Assembly: GCF_008933155.1 (NCBI RefSeq)
Contig: NZ_WBVP01000008.1
Span: 62,001-126,000 of the forward strand
From: Aliivibrio finisterrensis
GTDB taxonomy: Bacteria; Pseudomonadota; Gammaproteobacteria; Enterobacterales; Vibrionaceae
Direction of reading: 5' to 3'
Length of the DNA: 64,000 nucleotides
The notes below the pieces were generated by a model. That model had not been told where the DNA came from, did no database searches, and saw only the letters and a list, made by a program, of their open reading frames with translations. A program made the position numbers and the translations under genes. This document shows positions 34,552-42,722 of the stretch, piece after piece (the stretch's first letter is position 1; each line of letters begins with the position of its first letter).

Positions 34552-34829
34552 TAACGTAAGCGCCCTAAGATTTTAGAACGAGCATCGTCATTTGATAAAC
34601 CGAAACCACTAGCGATTTGTGCTTCAGCTTGTTGCATCTCTTCCAGTAACTCTATTTTCTCTTGCATAGCTTCATACTCAGTAACGTCTAAAACAACAGC
34701 GACGCCTTTACCACGCTGAGTGATAACTAAAGGTCTACGAGTTTCGTTAATTTGACGAATAAACGACGCTACGCCAGCTCTGAATTCTGAAAGTGGTTGA
34801 ATATCTTGGTCTAATCTTAGTCGAGTCAT
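34551..34829 (-). CDS. Phd/YefM-family antitoxin
   Basis: 92 aa. The N-terminal LSEFRAGVASFIRQINETRRPLVITQRGKGVAVVLDVTEYEAMQEKIELLEEM is a Phd/YefM DNA-binding fold, and the tail (AEAQIASGFGLSNDDARSKIL) should wrap the RelE/ParE toxin. AAGGTG precedes the ATG. A TATAAT (reverse, 34863-34868) and an inverted GTAC-type repeat (34843-34863) upstream are a likely autoregulated promoter. It is on the minus strand, like the array. Confidence 0.9.
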   Translation of the reverse strand: MTRLRLDQDIQPLSEFRAGVASFIRQINETRRPLVITQRGKGVAVVLDVTEYEAMQEKIELLEEMQQAEAQIASGFGLSNDDARSKILGRLR

Positions 34830-34842
34830 AATAGCACCTTAG

Positions 34843-34868
34843 TTGTACTTAATTTTGTACCAATTATA
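34843..34868 (-). promoter_or_regulatory. Promoter and probable operator of the phd/relE pair
   Basis: The reverse strand has TATAAT next to TTGGTACAAAATTAAGTACAA, an imperfect palindrome overlapping the -10 box. Confidence 0.55.
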
Positions 34869-35028
34869 GTGCAAGTATAAATATTCAGCAATACTAAGAA
34901 AAATTATAACGCCGCAATAACACGTGCGAACGCCTTAATTACCAATCCAATTATACTCTAAACCACGAATGCCGAGTGTAATAAGTATCGTGTTGATTGC
35001 TTTGTTGAACGAAGTCGCTTCGCGGCAA

Positions 35029-35084
35029 AGATAGCCGAAAGGCAAACATAATAAGGATAATGGCTGAGGTTAAACCAGAGGAGA
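35029..35084. repeat. Direct repeat R2 (with copies at 29449 and 30944)
   Basis: AGATAGCCGAAAGGCAAACA followed by TAATAAGGATAATGGCTGAG and CCAGAGGAGA. The copy at 30944-30999 differs at a few positions; 29449-29484 carries only the middle. Confidence 0.8.
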
Positions 35085-35201
35085 AACAACATATAAGACG
35101 ATTTTAAAAATAGCTAACCCATTGATAAAATTATTATCGTAATCTTATCTGGGCCTCACTCGCCTTGAGAAAAGAGTCAAGACGATGCGCCCACCAAACT
35201 A

Positions 35202-35292
35202 GATCGTACAATTTACTATAAAGAAGTAGCTACGGGCTTGTTCAACACCCGGGGTTTAACGCTGGGTGCGCAGCGCTTAATCCTTATTTGTT
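35202..35292. repeat. Direct repeat R1, copy B
   Basis: Nearly identical to 34167-34258; begins GATCGTACAATTTACTATAA and ends TCCTTATTTGTTA. Confidence 0.85.
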
Positions 35293-35878
35293 AGGTAAAA
35301 TTTAACACCCAGTTTTGGTAATTACTGTTAATGTAAGTAACCAAGGAAATCAAAGCTAGTATCTCGGGTAAGACAGCATTTCGAAAGGCCGGGTTAGTAA
35401 TGCAAATACTAATAAAATTCATTGCACTCAGAGTAAGCACAATAATTTTTGCATCACGTTTTTTTGTCAGTATCTCAGGCAAACCTGTGACAGGGTCGAT
35501 TTTGAAAATTTGCGTGTCTTGCCAATTAATTATACTTATTGAATAATTTTCAACTTCGCTAACTCCTACACTCAAAGCAAGCCAGTTCCATAAGCTGAAC
35601 TTTTTGATCTCATCTGAGTTTTTACACATGTACATTAATGCAAACAGTTCCTTTCGCTCAACATCAGAAACTTGCCAATGACTCCATGTAAAAAACATGA
35701 CTAAAGCGACGCCTAAATATTCCAAATACTCAGGCCGAGAAAATTTAAAAGTTGCCCCTAATAGGCTTAACTCACCTTGGATACTACCGCCGGCAATTGT
35801 ATAAACAAACAACAATGAAGCGGTTAAAAAAACACTTTTCCTATAGGACTGAGCCATTTCATCATTCTTAATAGTCAC
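35291..35878 (-). CDS. Hypothetical membrane protein (cassette gene)
   Basis: 195 aa with about four hydrophobic segments, near residues 14-34, 48-65, 92-105 and 150-190, and a short Trp-rich middle (FTWSHWQVSDVERKELF). No family recognised. No enzyme motif seen. It lies in a cassette, attC after it, and is followed upstream by another unknown membrane-protein cassette at 36033. It may be a defence or stress component, but there is no direct support. Confidence 0.65.
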   Translation of the reverse strand: MTIKNDEMAQSYRKSVFLTASLLFVYTIAGGSIQGELSLLGATFKFSRPEYLEYLGVALVMFFTWSHWQVSDVERKELFALMYMCKNSDEIKKFSLWNWLALSVGVSEVENYSISIINWQDTQIFKIDPVTGLPEILTKKRDAKIIVLTLSAMNFISICITNPAFRNAVLPEILALISLVTYINSNYQNWVLNFT

Positions 35879-35916
35879 TGAATATTCCAGAGTTGAAGTT
35901 GTTTTGTTGATTTTAC

Positions 35917-36035
35917 CTAACGCAGCTTAAGTAGTGAGCAACGCAATGCGGTGTTTCCGCACACCACCTTAATCACTAAAGTCAACGCATGGAAAAAATG
36001 CCAAACATTACGAATCTGTCTTGAACGCTTTGTCA
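35917..36035 (-). repeat. attC-like site after the gene at 36033
   Basis: It opens CCTAACGCAGCTTAAGTAGTG, has the inverted CAATGCGGTGTTTCCGCAC, and ends CGCTTTGTCAGCTGCG at the stop. The form is close to Vibrio cholerae repeats and differs from the TTATTTGTTA type of its neighbours. Confidence 0.7.
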
Positions 36036-36515
36036 GCTGCGTTTTAATTCTGATTCGATGTCGATTATTTGCTTACAGATACGTGACCTTGTTTCATCGA
36101 TAGACAGGACTTTCTGAACTTCACCACCAAGAAGAATGAACATTATTGCTTGGCGAGTAGCCATTATCAGTATCCCAATGTCGAACCATTCTGTGAAAGT
36201 AGATGAAAGTTCTGGGTTACTACGAAAAACATTCGAAGAAACCAGGGCGATAACAGTAAAACACAGCCACACTAGCTGAGTAAATAGGTGTGGAAGAAGC
36301 CACTTTAAAAAAGCGTCACTACCAATCTTTTCTTCGTACCATGCAAGGTTATCTTGTAAGCGTTTCAGTTGACTAGTTAAAAAACTCTTACTTGTACCTT
36401 TAATTTGAACCCGAACATTTGAATATACTGCAACCAACCAATTCCTGATCATTGGCGTAATTAGATTTACTGTAAATCCTATCACTATTGAAATGACTAT
36501 ATCCGATGTTGTCAT
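36033..36515 (-). CDS. Hypothetical membrane protein (cassette gene)
   Basis: 160 aa: a first hydrophobic helix (3-22), a basic/coiled soluble stretch (30-70), then two helices (75-95 and 110-135), and a charged C-terminal helix ending ELKRS. Cytoplasmic or periplasmic soluble parts are short. I do not recognise a family. It stands between the GNAT cassette and the membrane-protein cassette at 35291. Confidence 0.65.
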   Translation of the reverse strand: MTTSDIVISIVIGFTVNLITPMIRNWLVAVYSNVRVQIKGTSKSFLTSQLKRLQDNLAWYEEKIGSDAFLKWLLPHLFTQLVWLCFTVIALVSSNVFRSNPELSSTFTEWFDIGILIMATRQAIMFILLGGEVQKVLSIDETRSRICKQIIDIESELKRS

Positions 36516-36584
36516 ACTTCTACTTCATAAATGGTTGAATAACTGCATATATTATCTACTAAAGTACAATTTATCTCTAGAGCA

Positions 36585-36630
36585 GCTAACGCTTTTTCTA
36601 CGACAACCTGTCGCTTTATGCGGTTAACTC
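36585..36630 (-). repeat. Short attC site after the GNAT gene at 36624
   Basis: On the minus strand it reads GTTAACCGCATAAAGCGACA, then GGTTGTCGTAGAAAAAGCGT and TAG. The ends and the inner CGACA/TGTCG stem fit a compact attC of about 50 bp. Confidence 0.65.
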
Positions 36631-37163
36631 AAAGGCTGCTTCGATAAACCATACACAGCATGGTTGATAATACGACCATTCAGGTTTTCACGATTAGAAA
36701 TAATGCCTTCTAATGTCATGCCCAAACGCTCACAAACCTTACGGCTTGGTAGGTTGTGCTCGCCTGCTGCTATTTGAATTTTCTCAAGCTGTAAATCTGT
36801 GAATGCAATCTCGATTAATTTAGACACAGCACGAGTAATAATGCCCTTACCTTGATAAGACTCACTGAGCCAATAACCAATTTCTGCCATTTTTAACTGA
36901 TGATTAATCGTATTGAAGCTGACATTACCAACCAACTCACCTTGGTAAATCATGGCACAAACCATTCCTTTGCCTTCGGCATAATCAAGTAACGATTTAC
37001 GCACAAAGCGTAGAAAGAAATCTTCAGATTTTGCGTGTAGTGGCCAAGCTAGCCATTGAGATAAATAAGCTTCTTCCTTTAATACGATTTCAAAGTACTT
37101 TTTAGCAAAAGATGGCTCAATAAGTGCCAATTTCAATTCACTATCAACTTCCACTGTAAACAT
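36624..37163 (-). CDS. GNAT N-acetyltransferase (RimL type), cassette gene
   Basis: 179 aa. The RimJ/RimL signature is clear: FLRFVRKSLLDYAEGKGMVCAMIYQGELVGNVSFNTI, then AEIGYWLSESYQGKGIITRAVSKLIEIAF with the acetyl-CoA loop YQGKG, and HNLPSRKVCERLGMTLEG at the end. It likely acetylates a protein or a small molecule. The ATG has AAGGTG before it. It is the last cassette, and the right border of the array, as no attC is seen beyond 37163. Confidence 0.9.
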   Translation of the reverse strand: MFTVEVDSELKLALIEPSFAKKYFEIVLKEEAYLSQWLAWPLHAKSEDFFLRFVRKSLLDYAEGKGMVCAMIYQGELVGNVSFNTINHQLKMAEIGYWLSESYQGKGIITRAVSKLIEIAFTDLQLEKIQIAAGEHNLPSRKVCERLGMTLEGIISNRENLNGRIINHAVYGLSKQPLS

Positions 37164-37471
37164 AATTCACCTTTTGCCAATATAACCGTTATACATACAC
37201 TCAAGCTCTCAACCGAACTTATTGATTTCGAATCTTGCCGTTAAAAATTAATGAAAATGTATGTATTCCATTCGTACATCATACCCTTTCATAAATGGAT
37301 TTCATTCTATTTCTTTTCATTTTTCCTTTTTAGAACTGTATTTTTTTATGACTCAACCTATTGATATAATTAATAATAGATTAAAGGTATTGATTGGGCT
37401 TTTGCTACGTTTCAGGCACAAAAAAACCGAGCAAGTTACCCTGTTCGGTTTAATTCCATTTTTCGTTTAAA
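37164..37471. other. Intergenic gap between the cassette region and the small-gene pair
   Basis: About 308 bases. It contains a plus-strand open frame of low likelihood (37261-37470) and, at the end, the terminator at 37420-37454. A CCGTTATA at 37187 may be the outer cassette boundary. I see nothing else. Confidence 0.5.
37420..37454 (-). terminator. Terminator of the 49-aa gene (hairpin, near-copy of 38125)
   Basis: AAACCGAGCAAGTTACCCTG followed by TTCGGTTT pairs. The same hairpin and loop (GAGCAAGTTACCCTGCTC) recurs at 38125, including the loop AAGTTACCCT. Confidence 0.7.
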
Positions 37472-37621
37472 TCAAAGAAAACCAACCAGAAACACCGCTG
37501 CAATTAGCCCAGAAACAAAGCTTGGATAATGAAATGTACGCTTTCTTGAATTGATATATTCTCTGGTTATCTCTTCCTGATAACTCTTAATTGCTAATTC
37601 TTTTATGTAGTTATTTTGCAT
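37472..37621 (-). CDS. Small membrane-associated protein, 49 aa
   Basis: AAGAAGGGG precedes the ATG. The product is MQNNYIKELAIKSYQEEITR then EYINSRKRTFHYPSFVSG and a hydrophobic tail LIAAVFLVGFL at the C-terminus. One C-terminal membrane helix and a helical, charged front are features of tail-anchored small proteins. No family recognised. A matching terminator after it supports it as a real gene. Confidence 0.6.
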   Translation of the reverse strand: MQNNYIKELAIKSYQEEITREYINSRKRTFHYPSFVSGLIAAVFLVGFL

Positions 37622-37792
37622 AGCCTATCCCCTTCTTTTTTATTTGGGATAAGCATAAAACCTCAAGCTAAGTTTAGATCAAGAGCATTTTTACTGGATT
37701 ATTAAAATGGTAACGCATATCTATTTTAGTAAAGAGTTCGACTACTCTTTATTCAAAATAAATACCAAGAGATCACATCTAAGTATGACCGA

Positions 37793-37987
37793 TTAGGCAT
37801 CATTTTCATTATTGGTAATCACCATTAATTCATCATTGAGGTTGGTGGTAACCTGAACGCTAATCGGTTGGCAACAAACGCTGCAATCTTCAATATATTC
37901 TTGGCCAAGATCTTCAGGACCGACGACAATTACAATCACTTCATTGCAATAAGGGCAACATATTTTTTCTTCATGTAATAGTTCCAT
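37793..37987 (-). CDS. CPXCG-motif cysteine-rich protein
   Basis: 64 aa. Two Cys pairs, EKICCPYCNEVI and EDCSVCCQPISV, form a zinc ribbon as in the small CPXCG family of unknown function. It lies between the 49-aa gene and the formate dehydrogenase terminator. ATG at 37987 with GGGAGA before. Confidence 0.8.
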   Translation of the reverse strand: MELLHEEKICCPYCNEVIVIVVGPEDLGQEYIEDCSVCCQPISVQVTTNLNDELMVITNNENDA

Positions 37988-38124
37988 TTCATCTCCCTTC
38001 TACACAAATCAACAGCGTTCTTAGCATTATTTATTCAAGATTAATCTTTGAGAATGTAATAAATATAGCAAAGATAAATAGGATCGACATCGTGACTAAG
38101 TGTGAGAAGACTGTTTTTAAACAT

Positions 38125-38158
38125 AAAAAGCCGAGCAAGTTACCCTGCTCGGCTTTTA
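38125..38158 (-). terminator. Terminator of the formate dehydrogenase operon
   Basis: AAAAAGCCGAGCAAGTTACC and CTGCTCGGCTTTTAG form a strong stem; on the minus strand it ends fdhC. A near-identical hairpin lies at 37420. Confidence 0.85.
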
Positions 38159-38196
38159 GTTTTACACATTTTCGCTATACGAATCTTAACTCGTTA

Positions 38197-39216
38197 TTAG
38201 CTGTTTTTATCTTTTGGCTGATTCTCTGGTAAGTCTTTTACTTCTTCATACCATAAGTCATGGTGCTCTTTAGCCCATGTTTCGTCAACATCGCCAGTCA
38301 CCATGCCTTCTAGTGCGGCTTCCATACCAAACAGACCAATGTAGATGTGGAAGATGAAACCACAAATCAAGATCAGTGCTGAGAACATGTGGATCAAGTT
38401 CGATAATTCCATATCACGGCGTAATTGGCCGAAGATAGGAAAATCTAGCACAAAACCACTGATCGCAGCGATGGCACCAAACCAGATTAAAAGCCAGAAA
38501 ATCGCTTTTTCACCACCGTTTGAGAAACCCGCTGATGGGTGCGAACCTTTATGCTTACCAACCATGCCGCCCATTTTCATGAACCATTGAATGTCTGTCT
38601 TGTTTACGATGGATTTTCTCCACCATTTCACTAAAACAGTCATTAATAAAATGCCAAAGATTGGGCCCATGTAGTTGTGATACTGTTTCGCGGCATAAAT
38701 TATCATGCCCCAAATATCAGTCGGTAATACTGGCTTTAAAAAGTGCTTACCATAAACCAAGCATAATCCACTGAACGCAAGCGTTAAAAACGTGAACGCC
38801 ATGCTCCAGTGCAATGCACGGTCCATTTTGCTCCAACGCTGAATTCGACGTCCTGTTTTTGGTTTGCTTAATTTTAGGGGACCAATGGTAAAATACGCCA
38901 GTGTCACCATTGCTAAACTACCAAAGATCGCTAATGCACCTAATGGTGACATCCACTTCTCTTTTAACACATACCAGGTTTCGCCAGCGGTACTGATAAG
39001 TACACCGTGCTCTGGTGACTGTGACGTCGTATAGCCTTCTTCGCCCGCTTTCACTTGACGCCAAAAATCAGCACCACCAAGGTGGGTCATCTCTTTCTCT
39101 GCACTTTTCGCGACTACACTGCCATTTGCCATGCTAGGCATAGTAAATGTCAGTGTTAATGCTGCCAATACTGGCAGCAATAACGAAAGCGATAGACGTT
39201 TTAGTTGTTTCAACAT
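38197..39216 (-). CDS. fdhC: Formate dehydrogenase cytochrome b subunit (FdhC/gamma)
   Basis: 339 aa from the ATG at 39216, which has GGTGGAGAGAG before it; starting at 39297 would overlap FdhB by 65 bases. After a signal-like N-terminal stretch and a short periplasmic part there are four main membrane helices (about 125-345). Haem-coordinating His residues lie in LHWSMAFTF (near 150), QYHNYMGP and HMFSALILICGFIFHIYIGLFG. This subunit anchors the dehydrogenase and passes electrons from FdhB to the quinone. The longer N-terminus than E. coli FdnI is typical of vibrios. Confidence 0.92.
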   Translation of the reverse strand: MLKQLKRLSLSLLLPVLAALTLTFTMPSMANGSVVAKSAEKEMTHLGGADFWRQVKAGEEGYTTSQSPEHGVLISTAGETWYVLKEKWMSPLGALAIFGSLAMVTLAYFTIGPLKLSKPKTGRRIQRWSKMDRALHWSMAFTFLTLAFSGLCLVYGKHFLKPVLPTDIWGMIIYAAKQYHNYMGPIFGILLMTVLVKWWRKSIVNKTDIQWFMKMGGMVGKHKGSHPSAGFSNGGEKAIFWLLIWFGAIAAISGFVLDFPIFGQLRRDMELSNLIHMFSALILICGFIFHIYIGLFGMEAALEGMVTGDVDETWAKEHHDLWYEEVKDLPENQPKDKNS

Positions 39217-39232
39217 CGCTCTCTCCACCGGA

Positions 39233-39841
39233 TTAGCTCTTAGTCGCATCGAACGATAAGTCTTCACCGTTTGTCCAACCTGCGTCTTTTGCGCCACGCT
39301 CTACAACACGTTGACGGAAGATGTCAGAGACTTTCTCTGCATCACCAGCAAGCAGTGCTTTGGTTGAACATAAGGAAGCACACATTGGCAATTTGCCTTC
39401 TGCGATACGGTTTGCGCCGTATTTTTCACGTTCTTCTTTTGAACCTGCTTCTGTTTCTGGTCCACCTGCACAGAATGTACATTTGTCCATTTTGCCACGC
39501 TCAGCAAACGCACCCTGTTTAGGGAACTGCGGCGCACCAAATGGGCAAGCAAATAGGCAGTAGCCACAACCGATACAAAGATCTTTGTTATGCAATACAA
39601 TGCCATCTTCTGTGTGTTCAAAACAATCCGCAGGACAAACCGCCATACAAGGCGCATCGGTACAATGCATACATGCCACAGAGATTGATGTTTCACCCGG
39701 CTCACCGTCGTTTAGTGTTACTACGCGACGACGTTGGATGCCCCACTCAAGTGCATCATCATTTTCGTTTTTACATGCTGTGACACAGCCGTTACATTCA
39801 ATACAACGCTTGGTGTCACATAAGAACTTCATTCTAGCCAT
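39233..39841 (-). CDS. fdhB: Formate dehydrogenase iron-sulfur subunit (FdhB/beta)
   Basis: 202 aa with four 4Fe-4S clusters: CDTKRCIECNGCVTACKNEN near 8-25, CMHCTDAPCMAVCP near 57-70, CIGCGYCLFACP near 88-99, and CTFCAGG with later CASLC. It hands electrons from FdhA to FdhC. It has no signal peptide of its own and is exported bound to FdhA by the Tat route. The gene starts 14 bases after fdhA, and ends 16 bases before fdhC. Confidence 0.94.
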   Translation of the reverse strand: MARMKFLCDTKRCIECNGCVTACKNENDDALEWGIQRRRVVTLNDGEPGETSISVACMHCTDAPCMAVCPADCFEHTEDGIVLHNKDLCIGCGYCLFACPFGAPQFPKQGAFAERGKMDKCTFCAGGPETEAGSKEEREKYGANRIAEGKLPMCASLCSTKALLAGDAEKVSDIFRQRVVERGAKDAGWTNGEDLSFDATKS

Positions 39842-39854
39842 TTTATATCACCCC

Positions 39855-42710
39855 TTACGCTTTCGTGATTTTACATAGTGTCACTTTGGTTTCCTGCATT
39901 TGTGTTACAGGATCATAACCATAAGTGGTTGCTGTGTTTGCTGCTTCGCCAATAACGTATGGAACCGTCCCTTCTGGATACTTAGTCGTTAAGTCTTCAC
40001 CTTGGAATTTACCGCCAAAGTGGAATGGTACGAACGCTAAACCAGGTTTAACACGACGTGTCACCATTGCTTTAACGTGAATTCGACCTTTCTCTGCACC
40101 TTCAACCCAAACCATGTCACCGTCTTTAAAGCCGATGTCGTTTGCGTCTTTCGGGTTAACTTCGACAAACATTTCTTGTTGAAGCTCTGCAAGCCATGGG
40201 TTTGAACGAGTTTCTTCACCACCACCTTCGTACTCAACCAGACGACCTGAAGTCAGAATAATCGGGTATTCTTTTGACTTATCTTGGTCTTGAATTGTTT
40301 TGTACAATGTTGGGATACGGAAGTTAGCCGCGCGGTCATCCCATGTTGGGTAATCAGCAACTAAATCACGACGTGGTGTGTATAACGGCTCACGGTGTTG
40401 TGGAACACGGTCAGGGAACGTCCATACAATCGCACGTGCTTTTGCATTACCAAAAGGCATACAACCGTGTTTAATCGCAACACGTTGAATACCGCCAGAT
40501 AGATCGGTTTTCCAGTTTTTACCTTCTGCTGCTGCTTTTTCAGCTGGAGTCAGATCGTCCCACCAACCAAGTTGCTTAAGCAGTTTGTCAGTGAATTCTG
40601 GGTGACCATCTTCAATCTCACACCCTACTGGGTAGCTGTCTTCAGCAAGTAGGCTTTGACCTTCATATTCCACACCAAAACGAGTACGGAAGTTACCGCC
40701 GCCTTGCGCTACAGGTTTAGACGTATCATAAAGAATGTGCGTACCTGGGTGCTTCATTTCTGGCGTGCCCCAACAAGGCCAAGGAAGACCGTAGGTTTCA
40801 CCGTTTACAGGTCCACCTTCTGCTTCTAGCGTTGTTTTGTGGAACGTATGCCAGTTCATTGTGTGCGCTTTAATACGCTCTGGGCTTTGGCCTGTGTAAC
40901 CAATTGTCCACATACCTTTGTTGAATTCACGGGTAATGTCTTCAATTACAGGTTGGTTGTTCTCATCAATTTTGATGTTTTTGAACAATTGATCTGAGTA
41001 ACCTAATTTTTTAGTTAGTAGGTACATGATCTCGTGGTCAGGTTTTGATTCAAACAACGGCTGAATGACTTGTTCACGCCATTGGAATGAACGGTTTGAT
41101 GCCGTTACTGAACCGTGCGTTTCAAACTGCGTCGTTGCAGGAAGAAGGTATACGCCATCGGTACGATCGTTCATTACTGCTGCAACGGTTGGGTATGGAT
41201 CAACGATAACCATCATATCCAGTTGTTTCATTGCTTTTCTGATCTCAGTACCACGTGTTTGTGAGTTTACTGCGTGACCCCAGTAGAACATTGCACGGAT
41301 ATTGTCGTTTTGTTCGATGTTTGCTTTGTCTTCTAAAACACCATCAACCCAACGAGATACAGGAATACCAAAGTTATTCATTGGCGTTTTGCCGTTGTAT
41401 TTACCTTGGTCGAATCGGTTTTTAACCCACTCGTAATCTAGATCCCATACTTTAGTCCAGTGTTTCCATGCGCCTTCACCAACACCGTAGTAGCCAGGAA
41501 GCGTATCTGAAAGAACACCTAAGTCCGTTGCGCCTTGTACGTTATCGTGACCACGGAAGATGTTTGCGCCGCCGCCTGATTTACCCATGTTACCAAGTGC
41601 AAGTTCTAGTACACAGTAAGCACGCGTGTTGTTGTTACCTGTTGTATGTTGAGTACCACCCATACACCAAACAACACAACCTGGACGGTTTTCTGACAGC
41701 AGTTTTGCCGTTTCGTACACTTCAGCTTCTGTAATGCCTGTTACGCGCTCAACTTCTGCTGGATTCCATTTTGCTACTTCTGTGCGGATCTCATCCATAC
41801 CAAACACACGTTGGTTAATGAATTCTTGATCTTCCCATTTGTTTGCAAAAACGTGGTACAAAACGCCCCAAATGAAGGCAACGTCTGAACCCGGACGCAA
41901 TGAAACATAGTGATCCGCTTTTGCTGCTGTACGTGTACGACGTGGGTCGGCAACAACGATCTTACAACCATTCTTCTCTTTTGCGATCAGAATATGTTGC
42001 ATTGCTACTGGGTGTGCTTCTGCAGGGTTTGAACCAATGAATAGCATGGATTTACAGTTATGCATGTCATTGAATGAGTTCGTCATTGCACCATAGCCCC
42101 AAGTGTTTGCAACACCGGCTACTGTGGTTGAGTGACAAATACGCGCTTGGTGATCGACGTTGTTTGTACCCCATAGTGACGCCATTTTACGGTACAAATA
42201 CGCTTGTTCGTTGTTGTGCTTCGCAGAACCTAACCAGTACACTGAGTCTGGACCTGATTCTTTACGGATCTCAAGTGCTTTGTTGCCGATCTCTTCGATA
42301 GCTTGATCCCAAGACAGTTTTACCCATTTGCCATTTTCTAGCTTCATTGGGTATTTTAGACGACGCTCGCCATGACCATGCTCACGCAGTGCTGCGCCTT
42401 TTGCACAGTGACCGCCTGCGTTAAATGGGTGATCGAATGCTGGCTCTTGACCAGTCCATACGCCATTTTGTACTTCAGCGTAGATACCACAACCAACAGA
42501 ACAGTGAGAACAAATTGTACGTTTCACTTCTGTTGGTGCATCAACTGGCACTTCTTTCGCTTGTGCTTTTTTCATCATGCTTGGAACAAACATGCTTGCA
42601 CTTGCTACTGCACCCGCAGCAATCGTTGAAGTACGCATGAACATACGACGTGTAATGCCCAGCTGGTTCTCTTGCTTTTGTACCGAATCGGAACGTTTAG
42701 TTAATTTCAT
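39855..42710 (-). CDS. fdhA: Formate dehydrogenase catalytic subunit FdhA (molybdenum/tungsten, Cys type)
   Basis: 951 aa, about the usual length. The Tat signal TRRMFMRTSTIAAGAVAS directs export; the 4Fe-4S site is ICSHCSVGCGIYAEV with a later Cys in GGHCAKGAAL. The active-site residue is a cysteine, in RICHSTTVAG, where E. coli FdnG has selenocysteine; no in-frame TGA is needed. The C-terminal molybdopterin domain holds ILTSGRLVEYEGG. It oxidises formate to CO2 in the periplasm and gives electrons to FdhB. It is downstream of the Tat protein FdhX-like and TorD chaperone. Confidence 0.95.
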   Translation of the reverse strand: MKLTKRSDSVQKQENQLGITRRMFMRTSTIAAGAVASASMFVPSMMKKAQAKEVPVDAPTEVKRTICSHCSVGCGIYAEVQNGVWTGQEPAFDHPFNAGGHCAKGAALREHGHGERRLKYPMKLENGKWVKLSWDQAIEEIGNKALEIRKESGPDSVYWLGSAKHNNEQAYLYRKMASLWGTNNVDHQARICHSTTVAGVANTWGYGAMTNSFNDMHNCKSMLFIGSNPAEAHPVAMQHILIAKEKNGCKIVVADPRRTRTAAKADHYVSLRPGSDVAFIWGVLYHVFANKWEDQEFINQRVFGMDEIRTEVAKWNPAEVERVTGITEAEVYETAKLLSENRPGCVVWCMGGTQHTTGNNNTRAYCVLELALGNMGKSGGGANIFRGHDNVQGATDLGVLSDTLPGYYGVGEGAWKHWTKVWDLDYEWVKNRFDQGKYNGKTPMNNFGIPVSRWVDGVLEDKANIEQNDNIRAMFYWGHAVNSQTRGTEIRKAMKQLDMMVIVDPYPTVAAVMNDRTDGVYLLPATTQFETHGSVTASNRSFQWREQVIQPLFESKPDHEIMYLLTKKLGYSDQLFKNIKIDENNQPVIEDITREFNKGMWTIGYTGQSPERIKAHTMNWHTFHKTTLEAEGGPVNGETYGLPWPCWGTPEMKHPGTHILYDTSKPVAQGGGNFRTRFGVEYEGQSLLAEDSYPVGCEIEDGHPEFTDKLLKQLGWWDDLTPAEKAAAEGKNWKTDLSGGIQRVAIKHGCMPFGNAKARAIVWTFPDRVPQHREPLYTPRRDLVADYPTWDDRAANFRIPTLYKTIQDQDKSKEYPIILTSGRLVEYEGGGEETRSNPWLAELQQEMFVEVNPKDANDIGFKDGDMVWVEGAEKGRIHVKAMVTRRVKPGLAFVPFHFGGKFQGEDLTTKYPEGTVPYVIGEAANTATTYGYDPVTQMQETKVTLCKITKA

Positions 42711-42722
42711 TATTAAGCTCCG

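Larger units (their letters stand above)
34905..35298 (-). repeat. Long attC-like region with direct repeats R1 and R2
   Basis: About 390 bases without a gene. It opens with TTATAACGCCGCAATAACACG. It holds R2 (35029-35084, AGATAGCCGAAAGGCAAACA onward), also at 30944-30999 and partly at 29449-29484, and R1 copy B (35202-35292), also at 34167-34258. It ends CGCTTAATCCTTATTTGTTAGG at the 3' end of the gene at 35291. The size (over 100 bp) suggests two or more sites in a row that lost their cargo. Confidence 0.75.

Noticed and set aside
37261-37470. Plus-strand 69 aa open frame
   Set aside because: Aromatic-rich, unnatural composition and it runs through the terminator hairpin at 37420.
39271-39878. 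Several long open frames on the plus strand and an alternative minus-strand frame (39301-39705) across fdhB
   Set aside because: They overlap the clear four-cluster iron-sulfur gene and have Cys/His-poor, unnatural compositions; shadows.
41065-42640. Plus-strand open frames within fdhA
   Set aside because: The catalytic subunit is certain on the minus strand; these are antisense shadows without ribosome sites.
39855-42710. Possible selenocysteine (TGA) in formate dehydrogenase
   Set aside because: The active-site residue is an ordinary cysteine in RICHSTTVAG and the frame has no in-frame TGA.
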